A stretch of 21,109 bases of DNA from a virus. Location of the stretch: the IMG/VR virus record IMGVR_UViG_3300031524_000096, positions 1 through 21,109 of that record; one strand, given 5' to 3'. Made by a program: the position numbers and the translations under genes. Below are positions 13,712-19,686 of this stretch, in pieces. The first letter of the stretch is position 1, and each line of letters opens with the position of its first letter. Under the pieces are notes generated by a model. That model had not been told where the DNA came from. It saw only the letters and a list, made by a program, of their open reading frames with translations, and ran no database searches.

Positions 13712-14254
13712 TTAAAAAGGGAATCCTGGCGGCACGGCAACCAGCAGCATCTTTTCGCGCACCCCATTCAACCTCTCGAAATAGTAGCCGCTGTTGATGT
13801 CCTTAAGCGCGGACAATAGTTCGCTCGCGGTCATTCCGCCAAGATGATCGGTGCCGGCCAAGTCGTAATCATCCACGGCGATAAGATGGTCGTGCCGGTC
13901 AGCCGCCCGCAGTATCTCCAACTCGCGGCGCAATGGGCATTCTGACGGGTCGGTACCCTGCGTGGCGTGGGCGTCGAGCAGGATGGAGAACTTGCCGACG
14001 CCCGCGTCCTTCAGCATCTTCGGCAGGCATACAGAAGACGATCCGGCGTAATAGTGGGCGCGGCCGAACTGTGTTCCCATGTTGTCCCGGGCCCTGGAAA
14101 GCAGAACGGGGTCCAGCTCGCAGGTATAGATTTCCTTGAATCCGGCCATTACAGCGCCGAGCACCCCGCCGCCGACGTGCGTGCCGGTCTCGATGAAAAC
14201 CTCCGACCAGCGCCGCATGTAAACGAACGAATGGCTATGGAGCGACATGCTCAT
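13712..14254 (-). CDS. Class I SAM-dependent methyltransferase-like protein
   Basis: This 180-aa protein has the Rossmann-type start SEVFIETGTHVGGGVLGAVMAGF (17-39), in which ETGT replaces the commoner D/E-x-G-x-G. A strand ending in an acidic residue follows (EIYTCELDP, 41-49). Then come GSSSVCLPKML, ILLDAHAT (91-98), and LIAVDDYD (124-131). The ETGT...LDAH...DD pattern is shared by small phage and bacterial proteins related to TylF/cephalosporin-hydroxylase-like and sugar O-methyltransferases. ATG 14254 overlaps the preceding gene as ATGA; the longer open frame to 14359 is unlikely. It lies between a small membrane protein and GT25, so a sugar is a reasonable substrate. Methyltransferase activity is inferred. 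Confidence 0.7.
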   Translation of the reverse strand: MSMSLHSHSFVYMRRWSEVFIETGTHVGGGVLGAVMAGFKEIYTCELDPVLLSRARDNMGTQFGRAHYYAGSSSVCLPKMLKDAGVGKFSILLDAHATQGTDPSECPLRRELEILRAADRHDHLIAVDDYDLAGTDHLGGMTASELLSALKDINSGYYFERLNGVREKMLLVAVPPGFPF

Positions 14255-14412
14255 GCCGCTGGGGGCGTCTTCTTCTTTAACATCGCCTTTAGCGCACCGA
14301 GGACGAAAGCGAGTGAGAACGCGGCGATTGCCAGCAGGGCAGCCGAGAAGATGATGCAAAGCAGAATTCCGCCCTCAAGGGCGACGAAATCGGAGAAGGT
14401 ATGGATTTTCAT
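14251..14412 (-). CDS. Small single-pass membrane protein (53 aa)
   Basis: From ATG 14412 the product is 53 residues. A short polar N-terminus (MKIHTFSDFVALEG) is followed by about 24 hydrophobic residues (GILLCIIFSAALLAIAAFSL, then AFVLG) and a basic tail KAMLKKKTPPAA. This is one transmembrane helix, with the positive C-terminus predicted inside. The start overlaps the preceding stop as ATGA and the end overlaps the next start the same way. It could anchor the neighbouring transferases at the membrane or be a small phage membrane effector. It is not a recognised holin family, and no lysis genes are nearby. Confidence 0.65.
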   Translation of the reverse strand: MKIHTFSDFVALEGGILLCIIFSAALLAIAAFSLAFVLGALKAMLKKKTPPAA

Positions 14413-14912
14413 AGGGAGGAAAAGAGGTGAGCGCGGTCGCCATAAATACCGCCAAGTATCTGGGCGAGGCGAGCGTGAACGATTCGCGGCCCGGGGCCCA
14501 TCTTGCTCACCCACCCGGAGCGGGTCCACCGACAGGCATGCCAGACGTTTCCCTCACTATCGGCAATCAGGGCGACACGGACAGGTTTCGCAAGGCCCTC
14601 GCTGAATCCGAAATATGCGATAACCCGACGCCATACGGAAATATGCCGACAGGGAGGAATGTCGGGATGGATTTCGGGGAACTTAAAAACGTCAAACCAA
14701 GGAACCTTGATTTCCAGAGCGTCCATGAAGCAAATGACTTCATCCTCGTCATTCTCTATCACACTCCATTCGTCGCAGTTCATGTTTGGGTAAAACTTCA
14801 AAATATCTATTTTCATACCATCTCCGCAACGGATCACCGCTTTTTTCCCATCGGGCTCGAATCGGTTCCTGAAACGCGCCTCCCCTTCGGGCGATGTCGC
14901 CAGCTCTATCAC
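14409..14912 (-). CDS. Hypothetical protein, 167 aa
   Basis: I do not recognise this protein. The GTG at 14912 is chosen because it overlaps the preceding stop as GTGA and has a GGAGG Shine-Dalgarno 7 nt upstream. The open frame continues to 15065, but that part is a shadow of the preceding gene. The sequence is well mixed: an acidic segment (CDEWSVIENDEDEVICFMDA), aromatic-rich beta-like stretches (EIKVPWFDVFKFPEIH) and a basic C-terminal half (VWRRVIAYFGF, then RVALIADSEGNVWHACRW). There is no signal peptide, transmembrane helix or obvious catalytic motif. It lies in the sugar/methyl-transfer operon between two membrane proteins, so it may belong to that pathway. Confidence 0.6.
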   Translation of the reverse strand: MIELATSPEGEARFRNRFEPDGKKAVIRCGDGMKIDILKFYPNMNCDEWSVIENDEDEVICFMDALEIKVPWFDVFKFPEIHPDIPPCRHISVWRRVIAYFGFSEGLAKPVRVALIADSEGNVWHACRWTRSGWVSKMGPGPRIVHARLAQILGGIYGDRAHLFSSL

Positions 14913-15313
14913 CGCAAGTCCTCCACCGTCACCGTCCAGCTTGCGTCGAAGCCTTGGACGCTTAAGTGATAGATTCCCCCGTCGCGGATATACTCGGTTC
15001 GCACACCGTCCGCGCTCATGTTGATCGGGTTGAGATTCGCCTCGCCTGCATCGGGATCGGCCCACACGGCAACCTGCATTTCAGGCCCGACCTTGGACGC
15101 AGCGCAGACAACCCGCCAGTGGGCGTGAACGGTGAACTTCGCGGAGTCCTTCGCCTCGTCGTTTCCGCTTATGCGCAGGATTTCGTGATAGGACTTCATT
15201 GCGGTGGGCGGTTCATCGCCCCTACATACGACGCCCAAGAGCGCCGCCAGAAGCGCAACCATCAGGAAGGCGGCTAGGACGCCGAAGATGAATTCAATGA
15301 CGGTGCGCTTCAT
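14909..15313 (-). CDS. Membrane-anchored or secreted hypothetical protein, 134 aa
   Basis: From ATG 15313 the protein begins MKRTVIEFIFGVLAAFLMVA, then LLAALLGVVCRGDEPP. That is a basic start, about 23 hydrophobic residues, and a Cys followed by polar sequence: a signal anchor or an imperfect lipoprotein-like signal. The remaining ~95 residues (YHEILRISGNDEAKDSAKF, VHAHWRVVCAASKVGPEMQV, YHLSVQGFDASWTVTVEDL) look like a small beta-rich domain that would face the periplasm. The start is set by an ATGA overlap with the FkbM methyltransferase. Function is unknown. Its place in the operon suggests envelope action, or possibly a role related to superinfection, but no family is recognised. Confidence 0.6.
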   Translation of the reverse strand: MKRTVIEFIFGVLAAFLMVALLAALLGVVCRGDEPPTAMKSYHEILRISGNDEAKDSAKFTVHAHWRVVCAASKVGPEMQVAVWADPDAGEANLNPINMSADGVRTEYIRDGGIYHLSVQGFDASWTVTVEDLR

Positions 15314-15885
15314 TTGCGGATTGTCCACCCTTCCCACACAAACGGCTCGCGCCATTGCAGCTCATGCGTCTGCGAAAGTGCTGCGGCTATCGAGTCATAC
15401 CGCTTTTGGTAGTCGGGCGCGCAGGTGTGAAATTGGGCGGCGATGTTGGCGAACATCGTCAGGGCCTTGTGATCGATGAGGCTTTCGAGGATCTCGTACT
15501 CCATCCCCTCGCAGTTGAGTTTCAGCAGGTCGAACTTTCCCGCCGCATAGACCTGCCGAAGGTGGTCCACGATTGGCAGGATTATCACCTTCTCCTTGAC
15601 TTCGGAGCCCGCGAACACGCCGCTTGAGTCGCTTTGGACGCCGAACATTTCGGTTCGGAAGTGCGAGCCAAGGCCGCAGTTGAACAGATTGATGCGCGGA
15701 TATTCGCGGCAGGCAATCGACGCCTGCTCGAAGTGCGCCTTCACCGGCTCGAAGGCCAGAACGATGCACTTGTATTTTTCGTGCATGGTCTTGGCGAAGC
15801 CACCGGTGAACGCGCCGACATCGACAACGACCGATTGCGGGCCGAATGGGTAGGCGTGGCGAAGGGATTCAGTGAAGGGTATCAT
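15310..15885 (-). CDS. FkbM family methyltransferase
   Basis: The 191-aa product has SAM motif I VVVDVGAFTGGFAKTM (19-34), the acidic-end strand IVLAFEPVKAHFEQA (41-55), the Asn/Gly strand LFNCGLGS (67-74), and the FkbM hallmark FDLLKLNCEGMEYEIL (118-133). The usual hallmark is DhhKhDhEGxE, with Asp rather than Asn as in LNCEGME here. FkbM enzymes O-methylate hydroxyls on polyketides and, commonly in gene clusters like this one, on sugars of surface glycans. The length is near the short end for the family. It overlaps both neighbours by 4 nt and probably works with the fucosyltransferase and GT25 encoded in the same unit, for example to cap a glycan. The substrate is inferred only from context. 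Confidence 0.88.
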   Translation of the reverse strand: MIPFTESLRHAYPFGPQSVVVDVGAFTGGFAKTMHEKYKCIVLAFEPVKAHFEQASIACREYPRINLFNCGLGSHFRTEMFGVQSDSSGVFAGSEVKEKVIILPIVDHLRQVYAAGKFDLLKLNCEGMEYEILESLIDHKALTMFANIAAQFHTCAPDYQKRYDSIAAALSQTHELQWREPFVWEGWTIRK

Positions 15886-16130
15886 TCTAGGGATTCATCA
15901 ATCACGCCGCCAGTAAGCCAGATTTGCCCTTCGCCGCCATAGCCAACCGATTTCAGCTTACCTATAAACCCAGATTCCTTTTTATTGCGCACGGCCATGC
16001 ACACTTCATCGGTATATGGAAACTCCTGAAGTTTCTCGATAAGTGCCCCTACCGTCATTCCTATGGCATAAGGAGAACCGTCCTTATTTCGCCCCCACAC
16101 CCTACGAGGCTCTTTTGTGAAAAGGCTCAT
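15882..16130 (-). CDS. Small hypothetical protein with LIEKLQEFP motif
   Basis: The 82-aa product has MTVGALIEKLQEFPYTDEVCMAV in its middle. This form (helix LIEKLQ, then P, D/E and a hydrophobic strand) recurs in small phage proteins of unknown function, often written LIxxLxxxPxDxEV. A Gly-rich strand region follows (GKLKSVGYGGEGQIWLTGG). It has no membrane segment or cysteine pair. Both ends overlap the neighbouring genes by 4 nt. Local GC is lower than in the flanking transferase genes. No function can be given. Confidence 0.65.
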   Translation of the reverse strand: MSLFTKEPRRVWGRNKDGSPYAIGMTVGALIEKLQEFPYTDEVCMAVRNKKESGFIGKLKSVGYGGEGQIWLTGGVIDESLE

Positions 16131-16333
16131 GCCTTCACTTCCTTTTTCTTAAAGTGGACGCATCCGAAATTCGGTCCAACCCAAAACGATCCACCCTCAT
16201 CATAGTCGTAAATCATTTGGTCTTGGTTTTCAGGGCGTTCCCTTTCACCGCCCACATATCCACCGCCTTCACAAATCTTTGGGTGAAGGCAGTAGCCTTG
16301 TTCGTCGCGGTATTCACAGTCGGCGCACTTCAT
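16127..16333 (-). CDS. Small cysteine-rich probable zinc-binding protein
   Basis: This 68-aa protein has CADCEYRDEQGYC, then KIC, and near the end MIYDYDEGGSFWVGPNFGCVHF. The last segment (YDEGG-FWVGP-FGC-HF) is one I recognise from many small phage and prophage proteins. Together the four or five cysteines and His probably hold a zinc ion. The biological role of the group is unknown. It sits between the fucosyltransferase and the 82-aa gene with 4-nt overlaps on both sides. Confidence 0.7.
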   Translation of the reverse strand: MKCADCEYRDEQGYCLHPKICEGGGYVGGERERPENQDQMIYDYDEGGSFWVGPNFGCVHFKKKEVKA

Positions 16334-17100
16334 GGCTCTCCTTTGAGTTTAAGATCCCCACATCCCTCAAGCCACGTCAGCCGGGGCCAATTGCCTTCGA
16401 TAAACGCGCAGTCGTTGTCCACCTGCCCGCGCATGTCCTGCGTGATTACCGGAGAGAAAACGCGGTTTGGGTTCAGCAGGCCGGCGACCCAGCTGAAGCT
16501 GCTATTGGCGCGCAAGAGAATCGGTGCCGTCGCTAGCGTCATAAAATCGGGCAGGAACGAAATGGCCTTCTGCAGTATCGTCACATGCCTCGGGTTGTGC
16601 TCTGACACCAAAAGGAACGTCTCGAAATTGGCCTTAAGATGCGAATTGAGCCCATGCGTCTTAATCGCCCGCTCGTAGCTCACCAAGGAAACCAAAGGGT
16701 AACCGGAGTAACCTGTATAATCCCCGCGCCTCATGTGGGCGACCACGCGGTATTGAGGGCCGGAAGCGAATTGCGCCAAAAGGTCGTGCGGGTCCAGCCT
16801 GAACGGAAGCCACTCCCGCGCATCCTCCTTGGTATAAAGGCGTGTCGCCAATTCCGACTGAGCGTAGCCGCGCAATTCCACATTCACCTCGCCGTGCTTC
16901 AGGTCGATTTCAGACCTTTGCGGCAGCTGCGGGCCCGCGTACCGCCCATATCCCGGAAGGTTGAAAACCTTTTCGCCAACCCACTCGTTGCAGGTGAATT
17001 CAGCGCCGACGCTCTTTGCGTAGGCGTAGGACCAGAGGAAGGAACATGTAGAGTTACCTAGCTTACTTCCCGGCGGATTGCAATGGATGTGGCCGCTCAT
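16330..17100 (-). CDS. Glycosyltransferase family 11 (alpha-1,2-fucosyltransferase-like)
   Basis: The 256-aa product carries the GT11 core motif VVAHMRRGDYTG (119-130), the HxRRGDY sequence that binds the GDP part of GDP-fucose. The usual N-terminal GGLGNQLFQYAFARAL element appears here as GSKLGNSTCSFLWSYAYAKS (11-30), a degenerate form. The C-terminal half contains HNPRHVTILQKAISF and ILLRANSSFSWVAGLLNP, matching the GT11 acceptor-side SNSSFSWWAA-like region. Family members add fucose in alpha-1,2 linkage, typically to galactose in surface glycans. The ATG at 17100 overlaps the preceding stop as ATGA. Phage GT11 genes are uncommon compared with GT2 and GT25. Fucose itself is inferred from the family, since no GDP-fucose synthesis genes are in the window. 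Confidence 0.83.
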   Translation of the reverse strand: MSGHIHCNPPGSKLGNSTCSFLWSYAYAKSVGAEFTCNEWVGEKVFNLPGYGRYAGPQLPQRSEIDLKHGEVNVELRGYAQSELATRLYTKEDAREWLPFRLDPHDLLAQFASGPQYRVVAHMRRGDYTGYSGYPLVSLVSYERAIKTHGLNSHLKANFETFLLVSEHNPRHVTILQKAISFLPDFMTLATAPILLRANSSFSWVAGLLNPNRVFSPVITQDMRGQVDNDCAFIEGNWPRLTWLEGCGDLKLKGEP

Positions 17101-17333
17101 TTCCAGAATTGCCACCAGCGTTTGCGCCTGAAGTCCGTTCCGCACCTCTCGGAAGCGAAGGCCATGAATTCGTTGAGCACAACAACCTTGAATTCGAGGC
17201 TATTAAGGCGGGCGACAATATCGGTACGCAAAAAGCCTTCTGCGATGGCGGCGTCTCGCCGATGCTTCTCCAGCGCCTCAATGCGTACACGAAGCTGCTC
17301 GACGGAGGAAGGTTGACGGCCGGGGGTGCTCAT
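17097..17333 (-). CDS. Small coiled-coil protein with aromatic-basic C-terminus
   Basis: The 78-aa product from ATG 17333 has a coiled-coil body (VEQLRVRIEALEKHRRDAAI, then DIVARLNSLEFKVVVLNEFM) and ends in RRKRWWQFWK, a basic and tryptophan-rich tail that could insert in the membrane interface. A longer open frame to 17360 exists, but the ATG at 17333 overlaps the upstream ribbon-helix-helix gene by 4 nt. The ending with W/F before the last Lys is common in small phage proteins of unknown function. It may tether a partner to the inner membrane, a guess from the tail only. Confidence 0.6.
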   Translation of the reverse strand: MSTPGRQPSSVEQLRVRIEALEKHRRDAAIAEGFLRTDIVARLNSLEFKVVVLNEFMAFASERCGTDFRRKRWWQFWK

Positions 17334-17482
17334 TTCGCTGCCAGTTTCTGCCGAATCCACATTCCAGCAATCTGGGAGGGTGAGCGAAGGCCAGCCTCCT
17401 GAGCCGCCTTGCGAAGGGCGTTCATTTCATCCCGTGTAACGTAGTTGACCACGCGAGGTTTTGAGGCCGAAGATTGTTTCAT
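17330..17482 (-). CDS. Ribbon-helix-helix (CopG/Arc-like) small regulator, 50 aa
   Basis: This gene was read by hand from ATG 17482 to TGA 17330. The 50-residue product is MKQSSASKPRV, then a strand RVVNYVTRDE, then helix A EMNALRKAAQEAG and helix B SPSQIAGMWIRQKLAAK. That strand-helix-helix form is the ribbon-helix-helix fold of Arc, CopG and MetJ-type repressors, in which paired N-terminal strands read DNA. It is the first gene of the long minus-strand unit and lies beside the divergent promoter region. That region has an exact 10-bp tandem repeat (17531-17550), the kind of site such dimers bind cooperatively. It may therefore repress its own operon, the divergent early operon, or both. The fold is inferred from pattern only. 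Confidence 0.65.
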   Translation of the reverse strand: MKQSSASKPRVVNYVTRDEMNALRKAAQEAGLRSPSQIAGMWIRQKLAAK

Positions 17483-17635
17483 CTGGAACACACCATGGGT
17501 AGGCCCCGAAACATGGCAAGAACATTTTTGGCGATTTAGTGCGATTTAGTGTTGACGCCACCAAAAAGCCGTGAAAAGGTAGCGCGTCAGAGGGCAATTC
17601 CGCTCGATGACATTTCACAGCGACGAAACACAAAC
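17483..17635. promoter_or_regulatory. Divergent control region between transferase/tail operon and recombination operon
   Basis: The 153-bp gap lies between the ribbon-helix-helix gene (minus) and the first small gene of the recombination unit (plus). It holds the tandem GCGATTTAGT repeat at 17531-17550, followed on the plus strand by TTGACG (17552-17557), a good -35 box. No good -10 lies 16-19 nt downstream (AAAGGT/AAGGTA), so an activator may be needed. On the minus strand TTGCCA and CATGGT with a 17-nt spacer is a weak pair that would give an almost leaderless message for the first gene. A 68-codon open frame on the minus strand (17427-17633) has a non-protein-like translation and was not called. 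Confidence 0.55.
17531..17550. repeat. Exact 10-bp tandem repeat GCGATTTAGT, candidate operator
   Basis: Two identical GCGATTTAGT copies sit head to tail, so the same bases recur on the same face of the helix, one turn apart. The repeat lies 48 bp upstream of the ribbon-helix-helix start codon and directly before TTGACG. Ribbon-helix-helix dimers often bind tandem sites this way, which makes it the prime candidate for autoregulation. Confidence 0.5.
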
Positions 17636-17872
17636 ATGAATCCCCTTAACGCAACCGAGTGCCGCGAATGGCGCGAACTTGCCGGCTGGAAGGTAAATGA
17701 CTCAGGCGAGGTCCGTCACGCGATCGACAACCTAGAATGTCGCGCAAGGTCGGTTATCGACTACTGGATCGTTCGCCCGTGGATGGTCGCGAAGATCGAG
17801 GCTTTCGTCTACCGCGAGACGGAGCGCATGCGTGATGAGCTTCACGATATACTGGTCGCGCAGGATTACTGA
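17636..17872 (+). CDS. Small hypothetical early protein, 78 aa
   Basis: From ATG 17636 the product is 78 residues: MNPLNATECREWRELAGWKV, followed by charged helices (EVRHAIDNLECRARSVIDYW, KIEAFVYRETERMRDELHDI). It is rich in Arg and Glu and predicted mainly helical. Only two cysteines are seen and no membrane segment. The open frame continues upstream to 17549, but that would run over the candidate operator. It is the first gene of the plus-strand recombination unit, where phages commonly place small early proteins. No family recognised. Confidence 0.6.
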   Translation: MNPLNATECREWRELAGWKVNDSGEVRHAIDNLECRARSVIDYWIVRPWMVAKIEAFVYRETERMRDELHDILVAQDY

Positions 17873-17876
17873 AAAA

Positions 17877-18098
17877 ATGAACTCCTTCATCTACACCCAC
17901 TCCGTCCCGTCCTGCGTGCAGCGGCTCGAATTCCACCCGCTTATGGCCTGCGTGTGCGCCTGGCATCCCAACAAGGCCGAGGGCGATTCATGGGCCAAGC
18001 GGCACGGCATCGCAGTCACTCACGGCATATGCGCGGATTGCAAGAAGCGCGTGGACGCCGAGACGGTCGATTCCATGCGCGAGGCGGCGGTTGACTAA
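17877..18098 (+). CDS. Small CxxC/HGIC zinc-finger-like protein, 73 aa
   Basis: The product contains ACVCAWHPNKAEGD and, 16 residues later, VTHGICADCKKRVDAE. The pattern CxCxWH...HGICxxC resembles small one-zinc phage and bacterial proteins in which CxWC is followed by S/T-HGICPxC. It is therefore probably metal-binding and may act as an adaptor or DNA-associated protein. ATG 17877 starts 4 nt after the preceding stop; the later Met in LMACVC is an alternative start. It is part of a run of short plus-strand early genes before the recombination genes. Confidence 0.65.
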   Translation: MNSFIYTHSVPSCVQRLEFHPLMACVCAWHPNKAEGDSWAKRHGIAVTHGICADCKKRVDAETVDSMREAAVD

Positions 18099-18099
18099 C

Positions 18100-18348
18100 A
18101 TGAACCCGTCATCCCTCCAATTCCAGCTTACCGCCCTCGGCTTCTCCGCGCTCGGGCTGGCGTACTTGGCTACGTGCGTGATGGAGCGCAGGGAAGCCGC
18201 CAGGGCTCGCGCCAACGCCCGCAAGCTGGCGCAGGACCTCGAGCACATGGGCGTCGTGAACGTCCTGCAATCATCATGGAAGCCCCACCGCGACCGCTAT
18301 GGGAGGTTTGAGACGGTGCGCAGATTCGCACCTCCACGGAAATTATGA
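18100..18348 (+). CDS. Small membrane protein with Arg/Ala-rich cytoplasmic helix, 82 aa
   Basis: The protein begins MNPSSLQFQLTALGFSALGL, then AYLATCV, giving one hydrophobic segment of about 18 residues. An Ala/Arg helix follows (MERREAARARANARKLAQDL) and then a basic C-terminus (KPHRDRYGRFETVRRFAPPR). The positive charge after the helix predicts a cytoplasmic C-terminus. The ATG at 18100 comes just after the preceding TAA; a TTG at 18091 is less likely. The next gene starts within its stop. Not recognised; perhaps a small early membrane protein. Confidence 0.55.
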   Translation: MNPSSLQFQLTALGFSALGLAYLATCVMERREAARARANARKLAQDLEHMGVVNVLQSSWKPHRDRYGRFETVRRFAPPRKL

Positions 18349-18533
18349 AAATCGAAATATGCGAGAACACCTTCCGGGTGCTGATATGCGCGGTCATTTG
18401 CGCCGCCGTTATCGCCCTTGTTGCGATTCTGGTTCACGGCGTGAACACGCAGTATCAAAACGCGTTCACGGCGGGATACCAAGAGGTGGCCCTTCCCGGC
18501 CAAATGTCCACGGCGTGGCAGAAAACGAAATAA
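18345..18533 (+). CDS. Small single-pass membrane protein, 62 aa
   Basis: The 62-aa product has MKIEICENTFRVLICAVICA followed by AVIALVAILVHG, a strongly hydrophobic transmembrane helix after a short charged start. A polar C-terminal half follows (NTQYQNAFTAGYQEVALPGQ and then MSTAWQKTK), probably outside the membrane. It overlaps the preceding gene as ATGA and ends 4 nt before the coiled-coil gene. No family recognised. Confidence 0.6.
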   Translation: MKIEICENTFRVLICAVICAAVIALVAILVHGVNTQYQNAFTAGYQEVALPGQMSTAWQKTK

Positions 18534-18537
18534 CCTT

Positions 18538-19686
18538 ATGCCTACAGAAACCGCAGAGCTTGAAATCGTCGCGCCCGAGGCCCGACTCACGAAATACGCC
18601 AACGAGGCGGGACTTGAGCAGTCGGCGACGACTCCGCTTGTCTCAGCCTTCGCGCCCATCTTCAAGGAGGCCCGAACGGTCTTGGGCGCCGCCCGCGGGG
18701 TTGCGGAGACCGTCAAGGACGCGACATGCGTCACGGAGATCCGCAAGGCCCGCGAATGCCGTCTTGCCATCCGCAAGGTTCGCATCGCCGGCGAGAAGGT
18801 CCGCAAGGACCAAAAGGCAACCGTACTCGCCTACGGAAAGGCGGTTGACGGATTCTATAACATCCTGGAGGCCGACCTGGCACCCGTTGAGAAGGAGCTC
18901 CAGGACGCCGAGGATACCGCCGAACGTGCCGAAGTTGCTCGTAAGGACGGGATAGAGGCGGGCCGCAAGGCCGCGCTCGCCCCATTCGTCACGGACGTTG
19001 CTCTCTACGCCGTCCGCGACATGGCTGAGCCCGCGTTCGCCGCTCTCCTGACCGGCGTCTGTGTTGCCAAGGAGCAGGCAGAGGCCGCCGCCGTTAAGGC
19101 CAAAGCGGATCGCATCGCCGCAGAGGAGGCGCGGCTTGCGGAGGAGGCGCGGATCAAGGCAGAGAACGAGCGGCTTCGCTTGGAGGCTGAGGCGCTTGCC
19201 GAGGCCAACCGTCAGGAGCGGCTAAAGGAGCAGGCTGCACGGGAGGTTGCACGCCAGAAGGCTGAGAGTGACGCGAAAGCGGCTGCCGAGGTGGCCCGCA
19301 AGGAGAGGGAGGCGATCGAGGCCAAGGCCAAGGCTGACGCCGAGGCGCAGGAGGCAAGGAACCGTTCCGAGCGTGCCGCCGCCGATATTAAGGCGAAGGC
19401 TGAAAAGGACGCAGCGGACGCAATCGCCGCCAAGGAGAGGGTTGCACGCCAGAAGGCCGAGGCCCAACTCAAGGCCGCCCAGGAGGCCGTAGCGGCCAAG
19501 GTTCGTGCCGAGGCGCTTGCGGCCAAGAAGGCGGCGAACGCCGGCGATGCCGAAAAGATAAACAACTACGCCGCCACTCTGCGGCACACGACGCCCTCGC
19601 TCAAGAACAAGCAGGTTCAGGAGGACATCGAGAAGCAGGCGCTCAACTTCATCGCGTGGCTGGAAAAGAAAGTGGAGGCGCTATGA
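18538..19686 (+). CDS. Long Ala/Lys/Glu-rich coiled-coil protein of the recombination operon
   Basis: The 382-aa protein has three zones. Residues 1-80 are mixed, ending in a short conserved-looking TEIRKARECRLAIRKVRIAG. A helical domain then runs EKVRKDQKATVLAYGKAVDG to about residue 140 (APVEKELQDAEDTAERAEV). From about 175 to 340 it is a continuous Ala/Glu/Lys/Arg coiled coil (AEEARLAEEARIKAENERLR). A small folded C-terminus closes it (INNYAATLRHTT, then KNKQVQEDIEKQALNFIAWL). The middle zone resembles the DUF1351-type phage proteins encoded near recombination genes, but this is uncertain. The erf gene follows with an ATGA overlap, and its GGAGG ribosome site lies in this gene's last codons. 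It may be an accessory or scaffold for recombination. Confidence 0.6.
   Translation: MPTETAELEIVAPEARLTKYANEAGLEQSATTPLVSAFAPIFKEARTVLGAARGVAETVKDATCVTEIRKARECRLAIRKVRIAGEKVRKDQKATVLAYGKAVDGFYNILEADLAPVEKELQDAEDTAERAEVARKDGIEAGRKAALAPFVTDVALYAVRDMAEPAFAALLTGVCVAKEQAEAAAVKAKADRIAAEEARLAEEARIKAENERLRLEAEALAEANRQERLKEQAAREVARQKAESDAKAAAEVARKEREAIEAKAKADAEAQEARNRSERAAADIKAKAEKDAADAIAAKERVARQKAEAQLKAAQEAVAAKVRAEALAAKKAANAGDAEKINNYAATLRHTTPSLKNKQVQEDIEKQALNFIAWLEKKVEAL

Noticed and set aside
14251-14412. Holin
   Set aside because: It has a single transmembrane helix and a basic tail, but no endolysin or spanin gene is nearby, and its neighbours are sugar and methyl transferases.
17427-17633. 68-codon minus-strand frame over the divergent gap
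   Set aside because: It overlaps the better ribbon-helix-helix frame and the candidate operator, and its translation has no domain-like character.
18538-19686. TolA or colicin-like import protein, from the Ala/Lys coiled coil
   Set aside because: There is no transmembrane anchor or TolA C-terminal domain, and it is coupled to recombination genes. The similarity is only compositional.
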